Assembly (NCBI GenBank): GCA_035455185.1 | Contig: DATIFQ010000287.1 | Coordinates: 1-13,775 of the forward strand | DNA: 13,775 bases | From: JAEHDI01 sp035455185 | Lineage (GTDB): Bacteria; Acidobacteriota; Terriglobia; Bryobacterales; Bryobacteraceae | Direction of reading: 5' to 3' | Part shown: positions 1 through 6,503 of the stretch, piece after piece | How positions within the stretch are numbered: the stretch's first letter is position 1 | Layout of the letters: every line of letters begins with the position of its first letter | Notes under the pieces: generated by a model | Told to the model about the DNA's origin: nothing | Databases searched by the model: none | What the model saw: only the letters and a program-made list of their open reading frames with translations | Translations under genes and position numbers: made by a program

Positions 1-231
1 TGTGCTGACATCAAAGAGCTAGAACGCGGGCTTTCCCTGTTTGTGTCAGCCGACATCAACAGCGTGCCGTCCGACGCGGCGGCACCCATGGTCGCCCCGA
101 CGATTCGTCAGAATAGGTGGAGTTCGTTGACGATCGTGCCGCTGAAGAAACCGACCTTGATCTTCTCATCCGACGACCCGACGACGAAGCGCCAGATGCA
201 ACTGGAGCTTACGGCAACGCCGATCACATAG
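1..231 (+). CDS. 3' end of an unidentified gene, cut by the window edge
   Basis: The frame is open from base 1 to a TAG at 229-231 and gives about 76 residues. Third codon positions are GC-rich, as in the neighbouring real genes, which favours coding. The C-terminus (ending LTATPIT) alternates polar and hydrophobic residues, as in a beta-rich domain, with a KKPTLIFSSDDPTTK stretch before it. I recognise no family. A GTG at 43 could serve as an internal start, but the frame continues upstream of it, so a longer protein truncated by the window is more likely. The opposite strand has a competing 40-codon frame from a GTG near 228, which cannot be excluded. The gene would end about 50 bases before the 3' end of the convergent tRNA. 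Confidence 0.35.
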   Translation, partial: CADIKELERGLSLFVSADINSVPSDAAAPMVAPTIRQNRWSSLTIVPLKKPTLIFSSDDPTTKRQMQLELTATPIT

Positions 232-278
232 CTGCGCCGCTTCGTTCTGGGGGCTCTTGATCAGTAACAGTGAGAATT

Positions 279-354
279 TGGTGGACCTGGTCGGATTCGA
301 ACCGACGACCTCTTCAATGCCATTGAAGCGCGCTCCCAACTGCGCCACAGGCCC
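279..354 (-). tRNA. tRNA-Ala (anticodon GGC)
   Basis: Read on the minus strand this folds into a full 76-nt cloverleaf. The acceptor strand GGGCCTG pairs with CAGGTCC, with one G-U pair. The D-arm contains GCGC AGTTGGGA GCGC. The anticodon stem is CTTCA/TGAAG around the loop ATGGCAT, giving anticodon GGC for the alanine codon GCC. The T-arm is GTCGG TTCGAAT CCGAC. Discriminator A and the 3' CCA are encoded in the DNA. It stands alone rather than in a tRNA cluster, and its 5' end lies 32 bases from the start of the divergent HD-hydrolase gene. Confidence 0.97.
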
Positions 355-372
355 ACGGAAGGGATCTTCTTC

Positions 373-401
373 ATTATATTACAGAGATGGTTGACCGAGA
401 A
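373..401 (-). promoter_or_regulatory. promoter of tRNA-Ala, overlapping a divergent -10
   Basis: The minus strand reads a perfect TATAAT at 378-373, about 19 bases before the mature tRNA 5' end. A weak -35 (TTCTCG at 401-396) lies 17 bases further upstream. On the plus strand the same bases contain TATATT (375-380), placed so that transcription would begin at or next to the ATG of the HD-hydrolase gene at 387. The two -10 elements share four bases. Confidence 0.5.
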
Positions 402-950
402 CAGGCCTGGCAGATCCTCTGCGAGTTCACCAAGAACGAAAACCTCCGCAAACACGCCCTCGCCGTCGAAACGTGCGTGGTGGCTTATGCCCGAAAATTC
501 GGCGAAGACGAAACCACCTGGTCTGTCACCGCCGTCCTCCACGATTTCGACTGGGAGATCCATCCCCAGCTCCCCGACCACCCACTCAAAGGCGAGCCCA
601 TCCTCGCCGAGCGCGGCGTACCCGAGGAGATTCGCCGCGCCATCCTCTCGCACGCCTCGTTCTCCGGTGTGCCCCGCCAGTCCCTGCTGGAGAAAACCCT
701 GTTCGCCTGCGATGAGCTGGCCGGCTTCCTCACCGCCGTCTCTCTGGTCAAGCCGCGCAAGAGTATCTTCGAGGTGGACGTCCCGTCCGTCCGAAAGAAG
801 ATGAAGGATAAGGCCTTCGCCCGCGCCGTCAACCGTGAGGACATCGTCAACGGCGCCGCCGAGCTCGGCGTTCCCCTCGACGAGCACATCGACTTCTGCA
901 TCCGCGCCCTTCAGGCGCGCGCCGGGGACCTCGGCCTCCAGGGCATCTGA
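387..950 (+). CDS. HD-superfamily predicted hydrolase
   Basis: The protein has 187 residues, is soluble and shows no signal peptide. It carries the metal-binding pattern of HD phosphohydrolases: H23 in RKHALAVE, the HD pair H52-D53 in LHDFDWE, further histidines H59, H65 and H89, and a late acidic position D109 in CDELAGF. The short length and the DELAGF signature match the stand-alone predicted HD hydrolases (COG2316 type) rather than c-di-GMP HD-GYP or RelA/SpoT proteins. The substrate is unknown, but the fold generally cleaves phosphate esters of nucleotides. No Shine-Dalgarno sequence precedes the ATG. A -10-like TATATT at 375-380 would place the transcript start at the ATG, so the mRNA may be leaderless. 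The stop lies 4 bases from the stop of the convergent mutM, with no terminator between them. Confidence 0.88.
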   Translation: MVDREQAWQILCEFTKNENLRKHALAVETCVVAYARKFGEDETTWSVTAVLHDFDWEIHPQLPDHPLKGEPILAERGVPEEIRRAILSHASFSGVPRQSLLEKTLFACDELAGFLTAVSLVKPRKSIFEVDVPSVRKKMKDKAFARAVNREDIVNGAAELGVPLDEHIDFCIRALQARAGDLGLQGI

Positions 951-954
951 GCCG

Positions 955-1725
955 TCACGCCCTCTGGCACCGCGGGCAGTAGTGCGTCCCACGCTGCGTC
1001 ATCACGATTCGCCGGATGGGCGTCCCGCACTCCGGGCAAGGCAGCCCCGTCTTCCGGTACACCCTGTGCAGAAGCTGGAAGCTCCCCTTACGACCCTCCG
1101 AATCCACGTAATTCGAAATCGATGAACCCCCGCGCTCAATCGCCTCGCCCAGCACATCCCGCATCGCCGCGTGCAGCGCTCGCGCCCGGCCTGCACTCAG
1201 CCGCCTCGCGATCGCCCTCGGGTGAATCCGCGCACGAAACAGGATCTCGTCCGCATAGATGTTCCCGATCCCCCGCAGAAAGGACTGGTCGAGCAGCAGC
1301 GGCTTGATCCGGCCCCGGCGCGCGCCTAGCCGCGAAGCGAGATCCGCGGCCGGGATCTCCAGCGGGTCGGGCCCCAGCGCCTCCGGCGGCTTCTCCAGCC
1401 ACCGCACGGATCCGAATTGCCGGATGTCGTCGAACATCACCACGCCGTCTTCGAGCGCCAACACCGCCCGGGTATACGGTCCTCGCTCCCCGCCGGCGAG
1501 CAGCCTTCCCGTCATCCCGAGGTGGATCGCCAGCACACCTCCGTCGCATTGGACCGCCACCAGTTTGCCGTGCCGCCGGACTCCCACGATCCGCCGCCCT
1601 GCCAGGTCCGGTACCTCTCCGCGGAGCACCCGCCTGCCCGGAAACTCGGCGCCCACAATGCGGCGTCCCGCCATCCTCGGCGCAAGCGTCCGCGCCACCG
1701 TTTCAACTTCGGGAAGTTCCGGCAA
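955..1725 (-). CDS. mutM: formamidopyrimidine-DNA glycosylase (Fpg/MutM)
   Basis: This base-excision repair enzyme removes 8-oxoguanine and formamidopyrimidines and nicks the strand by its lyase activity. The protein (256 residues) begins PELPEVET after the initiator, so catalytic P2 and E3 are in place and fix the start, which is a TTG at 1725-1723. K54 lies in the RRHGKL motif and HLGMTG at 68-73. The helix-two-turn-helix GIGNIYADE is at 152-160. A C-terminal zinc finger has C230, C233, C250 and C253 with the QRGTHYC signature. It is slightly shorter than the usual 270 residues because the loop after HLGMTG is trimmed. The usual DPRRFG motif reads DDIRQFG, so one arginine is replaced by Q103 while R102 and F104 remain. 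There is no clear ribosome binding site. The gene is divergent from, and overlaps at its 5' end, the lipoprotein gene. Confidence 0.96.
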   Translation of the reverse strand: MPELPEVETVARTLAPRMAGRRIVGAEFPGRRVLRGEVPDLAGRRIVGVRRHGKLVAVQCDGGVLAIHLGMTGRLLAGGERGPYTRAVLALEDGVVMFDDIRQFGSVRWLEKPPEALGPDPLEIPAADLASRLGARRGRIKPLLLDQSFLRGIGNIYADEILFRARIHPRAIARRLSAGRARALHAAMRDVLGEAIERGGSSISNYVDSEGRKGSFQLLHRVYRKTGLPCPECGTPIRRIVMTQRGTHYCPRCQRA

Positions 1726-1730
1726 TGTCT

Positions 1731-1736
1731 TACAAT
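1731..1736 (+). promoter_or_regulatory. -10 element of the sugar-binding lipoprotein gene
   Basis: TACAAT matches the -10 consensus at five of six positions. It lies 9 bases before the ATG at 1746, so transcription would begin about 3 bases before that codon. A recognisable -35 is missing (TTCGGG at 17-base spacing). If this element is used, the upstream ATG at 1725 lies outside the transcript, which supports 1746 as the true start. Confidence 0.35.
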
Positions 1737-1745
1737 AACCGTACC

Positions 1746-2705
1746 ATGCGCCGTCTCATGGCCCTCGCGATGCTGCTGTTTCTAACGCTCGCCGCATGCC
1801 GCCGCGAGCCTGAGCGCGTTATTGGAGTGATCCCGAAGGGCGCCAACCACATCTTCTGGCAGACCGTGCACGCCGGCGCCATCAAGGCCGCCCTGGAATC
1901 CGGCTACAAGATCGAATGGAACGCGCCGGCTCTCGAAATCGACTCCAGCCGTCAGATCGAGATCGTCGAATCGATGGTGAATCGCCGCCTCGCGGGGATC
2001 GTCCTTGCGCCGGTCGACCGCCGCGCCCTGATCGCCGTCGTCGAGCGCGCGGCCCGAGAGCGAGTCCCGGTGGCCATCTTCGACTCCGGTATCGATACGG
2101 ATCGGCGCATTACGTATGTCGCTACCGACAACACCGAGGGCGGCCGCATCGCGGCGCGCCGTCTGGGAGAGGTGCTGGGTGGTAAGGGAAAAGTCGGCAT
2201 CATCGGCTTCATGCCTGGGAGCGCGTCAACGATGGAGCGCGAGGACGGCTTTCAGGATGAAATGCGCAAGCGCTTTCCGGAGGTCCGTATCGTCGGCCTG
2301 CAATTTGGCATGGCCGATCGGGCCAAGGCCATGGCCGCGACCGAAAACATTCTGACCGCACATCCCGATCTCGCGGGCCTGTTCGCCGACAACGAATCGA
2401 GTTCCAGCGGCGCCGTGCAGGCGCTAAAGTCGCGAGGCGCCCGCGAGGTAAAACTGGTCGCCTTCGACGCTTCAGAGCAGCTCATCGCCGACCTCAAGGC
2501 CGGTTGGTTCGATTCGCTGGTCGTTCAGAACCCTTTCAAGATGGGTTACGAATCGACCCGGGCGGTTATCGATCACCTCGCCGGCCGCAAGCCGCCGGCT
2601 CTGGTCGATTCCGGCGTCACGCTCGTCCGCGCCTCCGACCTGGACCTGCCCGACGTCCGTGCGCTCCTCTTCCCCGACATTGACCGCTATCTCAAGAAGC
2701 CCTAA
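1746..2705 (+). CDS. periplasmic sugar-binding lipoprotein (RbsB-like, ABC transporter type)
   Basis: The preferred start is the ATG at 1746. It gives 319 residues and a compact lipoprotein signal (MRRLMALAML, then LFLTLAAC) with lipidated C18. An in-frame ATG at 1725 would add seven residues but overlaps the mutM start. The mature part is a type I periplasmic binding fold of the ribose/galactose class. Aromatics F37 and W38 lie in the first strand region. D113 lies in the IFDSG turn, R165 in MEREDGF, N216 in FADNES, D241 in VAFDAS and Q261 in VVQNPFKMGYE. These correspond by position to ribose-binding-protein ligand residues, except that the arginine after the D113 equivalent is S114, so the ligand is probably a sugar other than ribose. 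No permease or ATPase gene is adjacent. It could deliver sugar to a distant ABC transporter or act in sensing. No Shine-Dalgarno sequence is visible. Confidence 0.85.
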   Translation: MRRLMALAMLLFLTLAACRREPERVIGVIPKGANHIFWQTVHAGAIKAALESGYKIEWNAPALEIDSSRQIEIVESMVNRRLAGIVLAPVDRRALIAVVERAARERVPVAIFDSGIDTDRRITYVATDNTEGGRIAARRLGEVLGGKGKVGIIGFMPGSASTMEREDGFQDEMRKRFPEVRIVGLQFGMADRAKAMAATENILTAHPDLAGLFADNESSSSGAVQALKSRGAREVKLVAFDASEQLIADLKAGWFDSLVVQNPFKMGYESTRAVIDHLAGRKPPALVDSGVTLVRASDLDLPDVRALLFPDIDRYLKKP

Positions 2706-2756
2706 GGTGGCACAGGCTTCCGCCGGTGGTGGTCTCCAGGCTTTTTCAGCGCCCTG

Positions 2757-3923
2757 TCAGACGCCGGCGATTTCCGCGGCCCCTGCCGACGGCCGGCAGG
2801 GATAGAACTCCGGCGTCAGCCCGTATCGCGCCTTGTAGGAGTGGGTAATCGCCGATTTGAACAGTTCGACGACGTCCGGCCGGATCATGTTGACGGTGCA
2901 GCCTCCGAAACCGCCGCCTGTCATGCGGGCCCCCAGCACGCCGGGAATCGCCAGCGCGGTGTCCACCAGGAAATCCAATTCCTCGCAGCTCACCTCGTAG
3001 TCTTTCTGGAGACTGCGGTGGGAGCCGACGAACAGGTCGCCCATGGTGCGGGCGTCCCCCTCGTGGCTGGCTCTGACGAACGCCTCGACGCGCTCGTTCT
3101 CCGTGACGACATGGAGCGCCCGCCGCATCGGCACGATCGGCATCTCCGCCTCGAAGCCCGAGAGCACGTAGCTTGAAACGTCGCGCAGGCTCGCGACTTC
3201 CGGTAGTCGCTCGCGGATGACATCGACCGCCTGCCGGCACTCGGCCACGCGCTGGCGATACGCCGACGAGCCAAGCTCGTGCTTCACCATCGTATTGACG
3301 GCGACGAACTCGACGTCTTCCGGCAGAGGGACCACCTCGTTTTCAAGGTTCCGGCAGTCGATCCGGATCGCGGAGTGCTCGCGGCCGAACACCGAGATGT
3401 ACTGGTCCATGATGCCGCATGGCATGCCGACGAAATCGTTCTCGGCGCGGCGGCAGAGCTTCGCAAGTTCGAGCGGCTCCATCGCCCGCCCACCGAGAAG
3501 CGCCAGCGCGGTCGACACCTCGAGCGCGGCCGAGGAACTGAGCCCGGAACCCGTCGGTACGGTGCTCCAGATCACGAGATTGTACGGCTGTATCGGAAAA
3601 CCCGCGCGGACCAGCTCGCGCGCCACGCCAAGCGGATAGTCGCTCCATTCCTTGGCGGGTTGGGCCTCCGCGATGCTTTGCACCGGCCACGAGCGCTCCT
3701 GATCCAGGTTCCTCGAAAAGACGCGGAAACAGCCGTCGCCGTTCGGAGCGCAGGCTGTAAAAGACGCCAGGTCGAGCGCCACCGGCAGGACAAACCCGAG
3801 GTTGTAGTCGGTATGCTCGCCGATCAGGTTGACGCGCCCCGGCGCCCGGTAAACTCTAGGCTTTACGGCCGCGCCGTACCTTTGTTCAAAGGTCTCGGCT
3901 ACGATGCGCGCCGCGCCATCCAT
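2757..3923 (-). CDS. galK: galactokinase
   Basis: This cytoplasmic GHMP kinase converts galactose and ATP to galactose-1-phosphate, the first step of the Leloir pathway. The chosen start is ATG at 3923, preceded by a strong GGAGGAA about 8 bases upstream. It gives 388 residues, the usual family length; an upstream in-frame ATG at 4082 would add 53 unlikely residues. The galactokinase signature GRVNLIGEHTDYNLG is at 29-43, including sugar-binding R30, E36, H37 and D39. The ATP loop PTGSGLSSSAA is at 123-133, catalytic D173 lies in GIMDQ, and the third GHMP motif MTGGGFGG is at 334-341. The gene overlaps the end of the 61-residue membrane protein gene by 25 bases and is the last gene of the symporter operon. 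No galT, galE or galM is in the window. Confidence 0.96.
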   Translation of the reverse strand: MDGAARIVAETFEQRYGAAVKPRVYRAPGRVNLIGEHTDYNLGFVLPVALDLASFTACAPNGDGCFRVFSRNLDQERSWPVQSIAEAQPAKEWSDYPLGVARELVRAGFPIQPYNLVIWSTVPTGSGLSSSAALEVSTALALLGGRAMEPLELAKLCRRAENDFVGMPCGIMDQYISVFGREHSAIRIDCRNLENEVVPLPEDVEFVAVNTMVKHELGSSAYRQRVAECRQAVDVIRERLPEVASLRDVSSYVLSGFEAEMPIVPMRRALHVVTENERVEAFVRASHEGDARTMGDLFVGSHRSLQKDYEVSCEELDFLVDTALAIPGVLGARMTGGGFGGCTVNMIRPDVVELFKSAITHSYKARYGLTPEFYPCRPSAGAAEIAGV

Positions 3924-4084
3924 AACAGGATTCCTCCAAAAAGAAGCATCGAGATACCGGCGTAGAGGTTGACGTTCACGTCGGTAAGCGGCGCGCGGGC
4001 GCCCGGAGAGACGATTCCGACAGCACAGAGGATTACGCCGAGAATTACGAAGAACCAACCGGACGGTGTTCGAAGATCCCACAT
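3899..4084 (-). CDS. small two-helix membrane protein between symporter and galK
   Basis: The protein has 61 residues. A short N-terminus (MWDLRTPSGW) leads into a hydrophobic helix at about 11-27, a polar turn with SPGARAPLTDVNV at about 26-38, a second helix at about 41-56, and a basic end (ARRAS). This gives two predicted transmembrane segments. The ATG lies 5 bases after the stop of the symporter gene and the 3' end overlaps galK by 25 bases, so translation of all three is probably coupled. I know no named family for it. Small two-helix proteins are known partners of other sodium:solute symporters (for example YjcH with ActP, YhdT with PanF), which suggests a subunit or stabilising partner. 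That role is inferred from context and topology, not from sequence similarity. The same frame stays open upstream to about 4606, but that part is a shadow of the symporter. Confidence 0.78.
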   Translation of the reverse strand: MWDLRTPSGWFFVILGVILCAVGIVSPGARAPLTDVNVNLYAGISMLLFGGILLWMARRAS

Positions 4085-4089
4085 ACCAT

Positions 4090-5739
4090 TTACCAGAACA
4101 GGAAGTTCAGCAGCAGGCAGACAATCCCCGCGGCGATTGCGATCAAGGTCGGCCTGCGATACCAGACGACGCCGCCCTCGCGCGGAAGCTCGGTGAGCCC
4201 GTACACAAGGTTTCGCAACTCGGCTTCGGGTCTCGGGCGGGTGAACAGGCTTACCAGGATCGTAACGACAAAGCAGGACGACCAGGCGAAGATGGCCACC
4301 CAGAAATTCTGCGCCATCGTTGACGGGAACTCGTGGATGGCGCCGAGCCAGCCGCCTTTTCCTTCGGCGACCGTGAGTCCGTGGGTCAGCGCCGCCGCGC
4401 TCGTGCCGGCGACCAGCCCGCAGAAGGCGCCGTGGCCGGTGGCCCGCCGCCAGAACATCCCGAGCAGGAATGTGGCGAACAGAGGCGCGTTCACGAACCC
4501 GAACACCAACTGGAGCAAGTCCATGATGTTGTTGTAAAGCTGCGCCAGGTACGCGGTGCCGATCGAGAGAATCACGCCGAAGATCGTGCTCAGGCGTCCG
4601 ACCCAAAGATAGTGCGAATCGGGCGCACCGCGCCGGATGTAGCTCTGATAGATGTCATACGTCCAGACCGTATTGAACGCGGTCACGTTGCCGGCCATGC
4701 CCGACATGAACGAGGCCATCAGCCCGGTCAGGCCAACGCCCAGCATGCCCGCCGGATAGAACTTGGCCATCAGTGTCGTGAGGGCAAGGTCGTAGTTGTA
4801 CGTATCGCCCTTCATCGGGATCGCGTAACCGACGTCCATTTTCATCAGGGCCACGGCGGCGATGCCGGGCACGATCACGATGAACGGCAGGATCATCTTC
4901 GGGAAGGTGCCGATCAGCGGAGTGAGTCGCGCGCCCGCCATCGAGTCCGCCGCCATCGCCCGCTGGACCACCAGGAAGTTCGTACACCAGTAACCGAACG
5001 AGAGCACGAATCCCAGGCCCATGATCATCCCGAACAAATCGACGCCCATCGGGTTCTGGGAGGGATGGGACATGTATTTCCACGACGACGTCATCACCGC
5101 GGGCAGACGCGCGGCCATGCCCTCCCACCCCCCGGCCTTCCAGACGGACAGGATTGCCAGCGGGGCAAAGCCGAGAACGATGAGAAAGAACTGAAGCACT
5201 TCGTTATAAATGGCGCTGGTGAGGCCCCCGAGGAACGTATAGATCAGCACGATCAGCGCAGACAGCATCACCGACGCCGTGAAGCTCCATCCCAGCACGA
5301 GCTGGAACAGCAGACCCAGCGCGTACATCGAGATGCCCGAGGAGAAAATCGTCATCACCGCAAAGGTCAGCGCGTTGAATCCGCGGGTTTTCTCGTCGTA
5401 GCGCAGCTTCAGGTACTCGGGCACCGAGCGCGCGCGGCTCCCGTAATAGAAGGGCATCATGAACAGCCCCACGAAGATCATCGCGGGGATTGCGCCCACC
5501 CAGTAGAAGTGGGAAGTCATGATGCCGTATTTTGCGCCCGAAGCGCACATCCCGATCAGTTCCTGCGCGCCGAGGTTAGTCGCCACGAACGCAAGACTGG
5601 TGATCCAGACGGGAACGGAACGGGCGGAGGTGAGAAAGTCCTCGCTCGTCGAAACGCGCTTGTGCAGCAGCCAGCCGATCCCGATAACGAAGGCGAAATA
5701 GACAAGGATGATGATGTAGTCAACACCGGTGAGGGTCAA
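4090..5739 (-). CDS. sodium:solute symporter, probably sugar (SGLT-like)
   Basis: This inner-membrane protein of 549 residues has about 13-14 hydrophobic segments and belongs to the solute:sodium symporter family. The first helix contains FVATNLGAQELIG (51-63), matching the unwound substrate/sodium helix of SGLT proteins. The family signature appears as GGLTSAIYNEVLQF (171-184), with N-E where T-D is usual. VVQRAMAA lies at 257-264. The sodium-site helix reads ASFMSGMAGN (342-351), ending in WTYDIY. The start is a TTG at 5739 with GAGGTG at a suitable distance upstream; no ATG suits the first helix. Coupling to galK suggests galactose or a related hexose as substrate. The hydroxyl residue usually following S346 is G347, so the second sodium ligand is altered. 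Paired TCACGAAA repeats lie just upstream. Confidence 0.92.
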   Translation of the reverse strand: MTLTGVDYIIILVYFAFVIGIGWLLHKRVSTSEDFLTSARSVPVWITSLAFVATNLGAQELIGMCASGAKYGIMTSHFYWVGAIPAMIFVGLFMMPFYYGSRARSVPEYLKLRYDEKTRGFNALTFAVMTIFSSGISMYALGLLFQLVLGWSFTASVMLSALIVLIYTFLGGLTSAIYNEVLQFFLIVLGFAPLAILSVWKAGGWEGMAARLPAVMTSSWKYMSHPSQNPMGVDLFGMIMGLGFVLSFGYWCTNFLVVQRAMAADSMAGARLTPLIGTFPKMILPFIVIVPGIAAVALMKMDVGYAIPMKGDTYNYDLALTTLMAKFYPAGMLGVGLTGLMASFMSGMAGNVTAFNTVWTYDIYQSYIRRGAPDSHYLWVGRLSTIFGVILSIGTAYLAQLYNNIMDLLQLVFGFVNAPLFATFLLGMFWRRATGHGAFCGLVAGTSAAALTHGLTVAEGKGGWLGAIHEFPSTMAQNFWVAIFAWSSCFVVTILVSLFTRPRPEAELRNLVYGLTELPREGGVVWYRRPTLIAIAAGIVCLLLNFLFW

Positions 5740-5761
5740 TCGGCACCTCGAATTACTTCTT

Positions 5762-5789
5762 TCACGAAACGAATGAGTCTATCACGAAA
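5762..5789. promoter_or_regulatory. paired TCACGAAA repeats, candidate operator of the symporter-galK operon
   Basis: TCACGAAA occurs at 5762-5769 and again at 5782-5789. The copies are in the same orientation, exactly 20 bases apart and therefore on the same face of the helix. They lie 23 to 50 bases upstream of the symporter start codon. This is typical of tandem binding of a regulator, but no matching regulator gene is in the window. A -10-like TAGACT with an upstream TG lies between them on the minus strand, without a good -35. Confidence 0.35.
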
Positions 5790-5865
5790 ACCGTGCGGGC
5801 CTTGCTGCTCAGCGGGGGGTGCGCGACACAGAAGTGGAGACGAGCGAACGTCTGATACCGAGCCG

Positions 5866-5881
5866 CGACCGCAAGGGAGCG
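5866..5881. repeat. REP-like hairpin (ACCGC-AAGGGA-GCGGT)
   Basis: A five-base stem encloses a six-base loop, within the longer string GAGCCGCGACCGCAAGGGAG. From memory, this GCGACCG-N-AGGGAGCGG pattern is widely dispersed in Solibacter-type genomes, but I could not verify that here and only one copy is in this window. It lies 16 bases from a possible remnant of a REP-associated tyrosine transposase. Confidence 0.4.
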
Positions 5882-5896
5882 GTTAGCTGCGTCACG

Positions 5897-6004
5897 TCAA
5901 AGGCCTTCCGCGTCGAACAGTGCCATGGGCTCGCCCTGCTCGTCGATTACGTACTGAAGAGCATGCCTGACATCCTCGTCCTTCCACAGCCAACGGGTGC
6001 TTCC
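5897..6004 (-). pseudogene. possible C-terminal remnant of an IS200-like/RAYT transposase
   Basis: About 34 residues ending at a TGA (5899-5897) contain RWLWKDEDVRHALQYVIDEQ followed by GEPMALF. This resembles the C-terminal helix of REP-associated tyrosine transposases, where a W-x(3,4)-D-E-x-V-x-x-A-x-x-Y-V pattern is common. The frame extends upstream to 6349, but the translation there has unstructured, arginine-rich composition and no HUH or catalytic tyrosine motif, so the rest of the gene is absent. The neighbouring REP-like hairpin fits this reading. The identification rests on a short motif only. Confidence 0.35.
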
Positions 6005-6022
6005 ATAGCAAAGGGTAGGTTT

Positions 6023-6068
6023 TGAGACGCCGGCGGAAGGCCCTGAAATCAAGGTCCTCAGCGTCTCA
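6023..6068. repeat. 8-bp perfect inverted repeat with 30-base loop
   Basis: TGAGACGC (6023-6030) is repeated inverted as GCGTCTCA (6061-6068). It lies just beyond the 5' limit of the possible transposase remnant. There is no T-tract on either side, so it is not an intrinsic terminator. It may be an element end or another REP-like unit. Confidence 0.4.
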
Positions 6069-6373
6069 GAAGTCGGTCTCGGAATGTTCGCCAAGCAGCG
6101 GTTGTCACAGCGTTGGCGTTGCCTGCGGCCCTGTCGCGAAATCCTATCCCAAAAAGAGACGACGACTTCACCTGGAGCCATCGGGCATTTGGTCTCCGCA
6201 CGGCCCACGTTGATGGTTTGTCGCCCACACGTAGATGAGGCGTCTTGCCGTCGCCACCGATCGTGAACGGTTGACGGCCCACTCGGTGGCAATGCCGCTG
6301 CATCCGGCAAAGCAGCCTCGGCCACCTGGTCGGCAAACCCGCTCACCATGCTCGGGCGCGGCGGGACGGAGTC
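6069..6373. other. stretch without a recognisable gene
   Basis: I checked all six frames and found only short or compositionally unlikely reading frames. The minus strand may hold decayed downstream parts of the methyltransferase that begins at 6490. One frame contains GCFAGCSGIATEW, loosely like the SFAGVGNP region of that family, but stops and frame shifts prevent a firm assignment. Confidence 0.4.
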
Positions 6374-6490
6374 CTACCCATGGAATCTTACACGGGCGAT
6401 CGCAGTGGAGGGCCGCGGTGGAAATGGAAATCGGCGTTCTGGATCGGTGGCGACACGCGAGTAAACCTTGGAGACCTCCGAAAGCAGCAT
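6374..6490 (-). pseudogene. truncated start of an ArsM-like methyltransferase gene
   Basis: A 38-codon frame starts at an ATG 13 bases after the nhaA stop and reads VSKVYSRVATDPERRFPFP near its beginning. That is the characteristic N-terminal segment of a family of SAM-dependent methyltransferases related to arsenite methyltransferase, in which the segment is followed by a GYP helix and later a glycine-rich SAM motif. Here the reading degenerates right after FPFPPRP and ends at a TAG (6376-6374). No intact DLGCGAG motif follows in any frame down to about 6070. The gene was probably co-transcribed with nhaA and has decayed. The family assignment comes from motif memory. Confidence 0.45.
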
Positions 6491-6503
6491 CTGTGTGTCG
6501 AGG

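Noticed and set aside
2706..2756. Terminator between the lipoprotein gene and galK
   Set aside because: Only a direct repeat of AGGCTT and a short T-run are present; no stable stem forms.
3899..4606. 235-codon minus-strand frame ending in the small membrane protein
   Set aside because: Only the last 61 codons look like protein; the earlier part is a frame-shifted shadow of the symporter.
4333..5886. Long plus-strand reading frame of about 517 codons
   Set aside because: It runs antisense to the clear symporter gene and its translation is dominated by R, H, G, E and D without any domain. It is a shadow produced by high GC at third positions.
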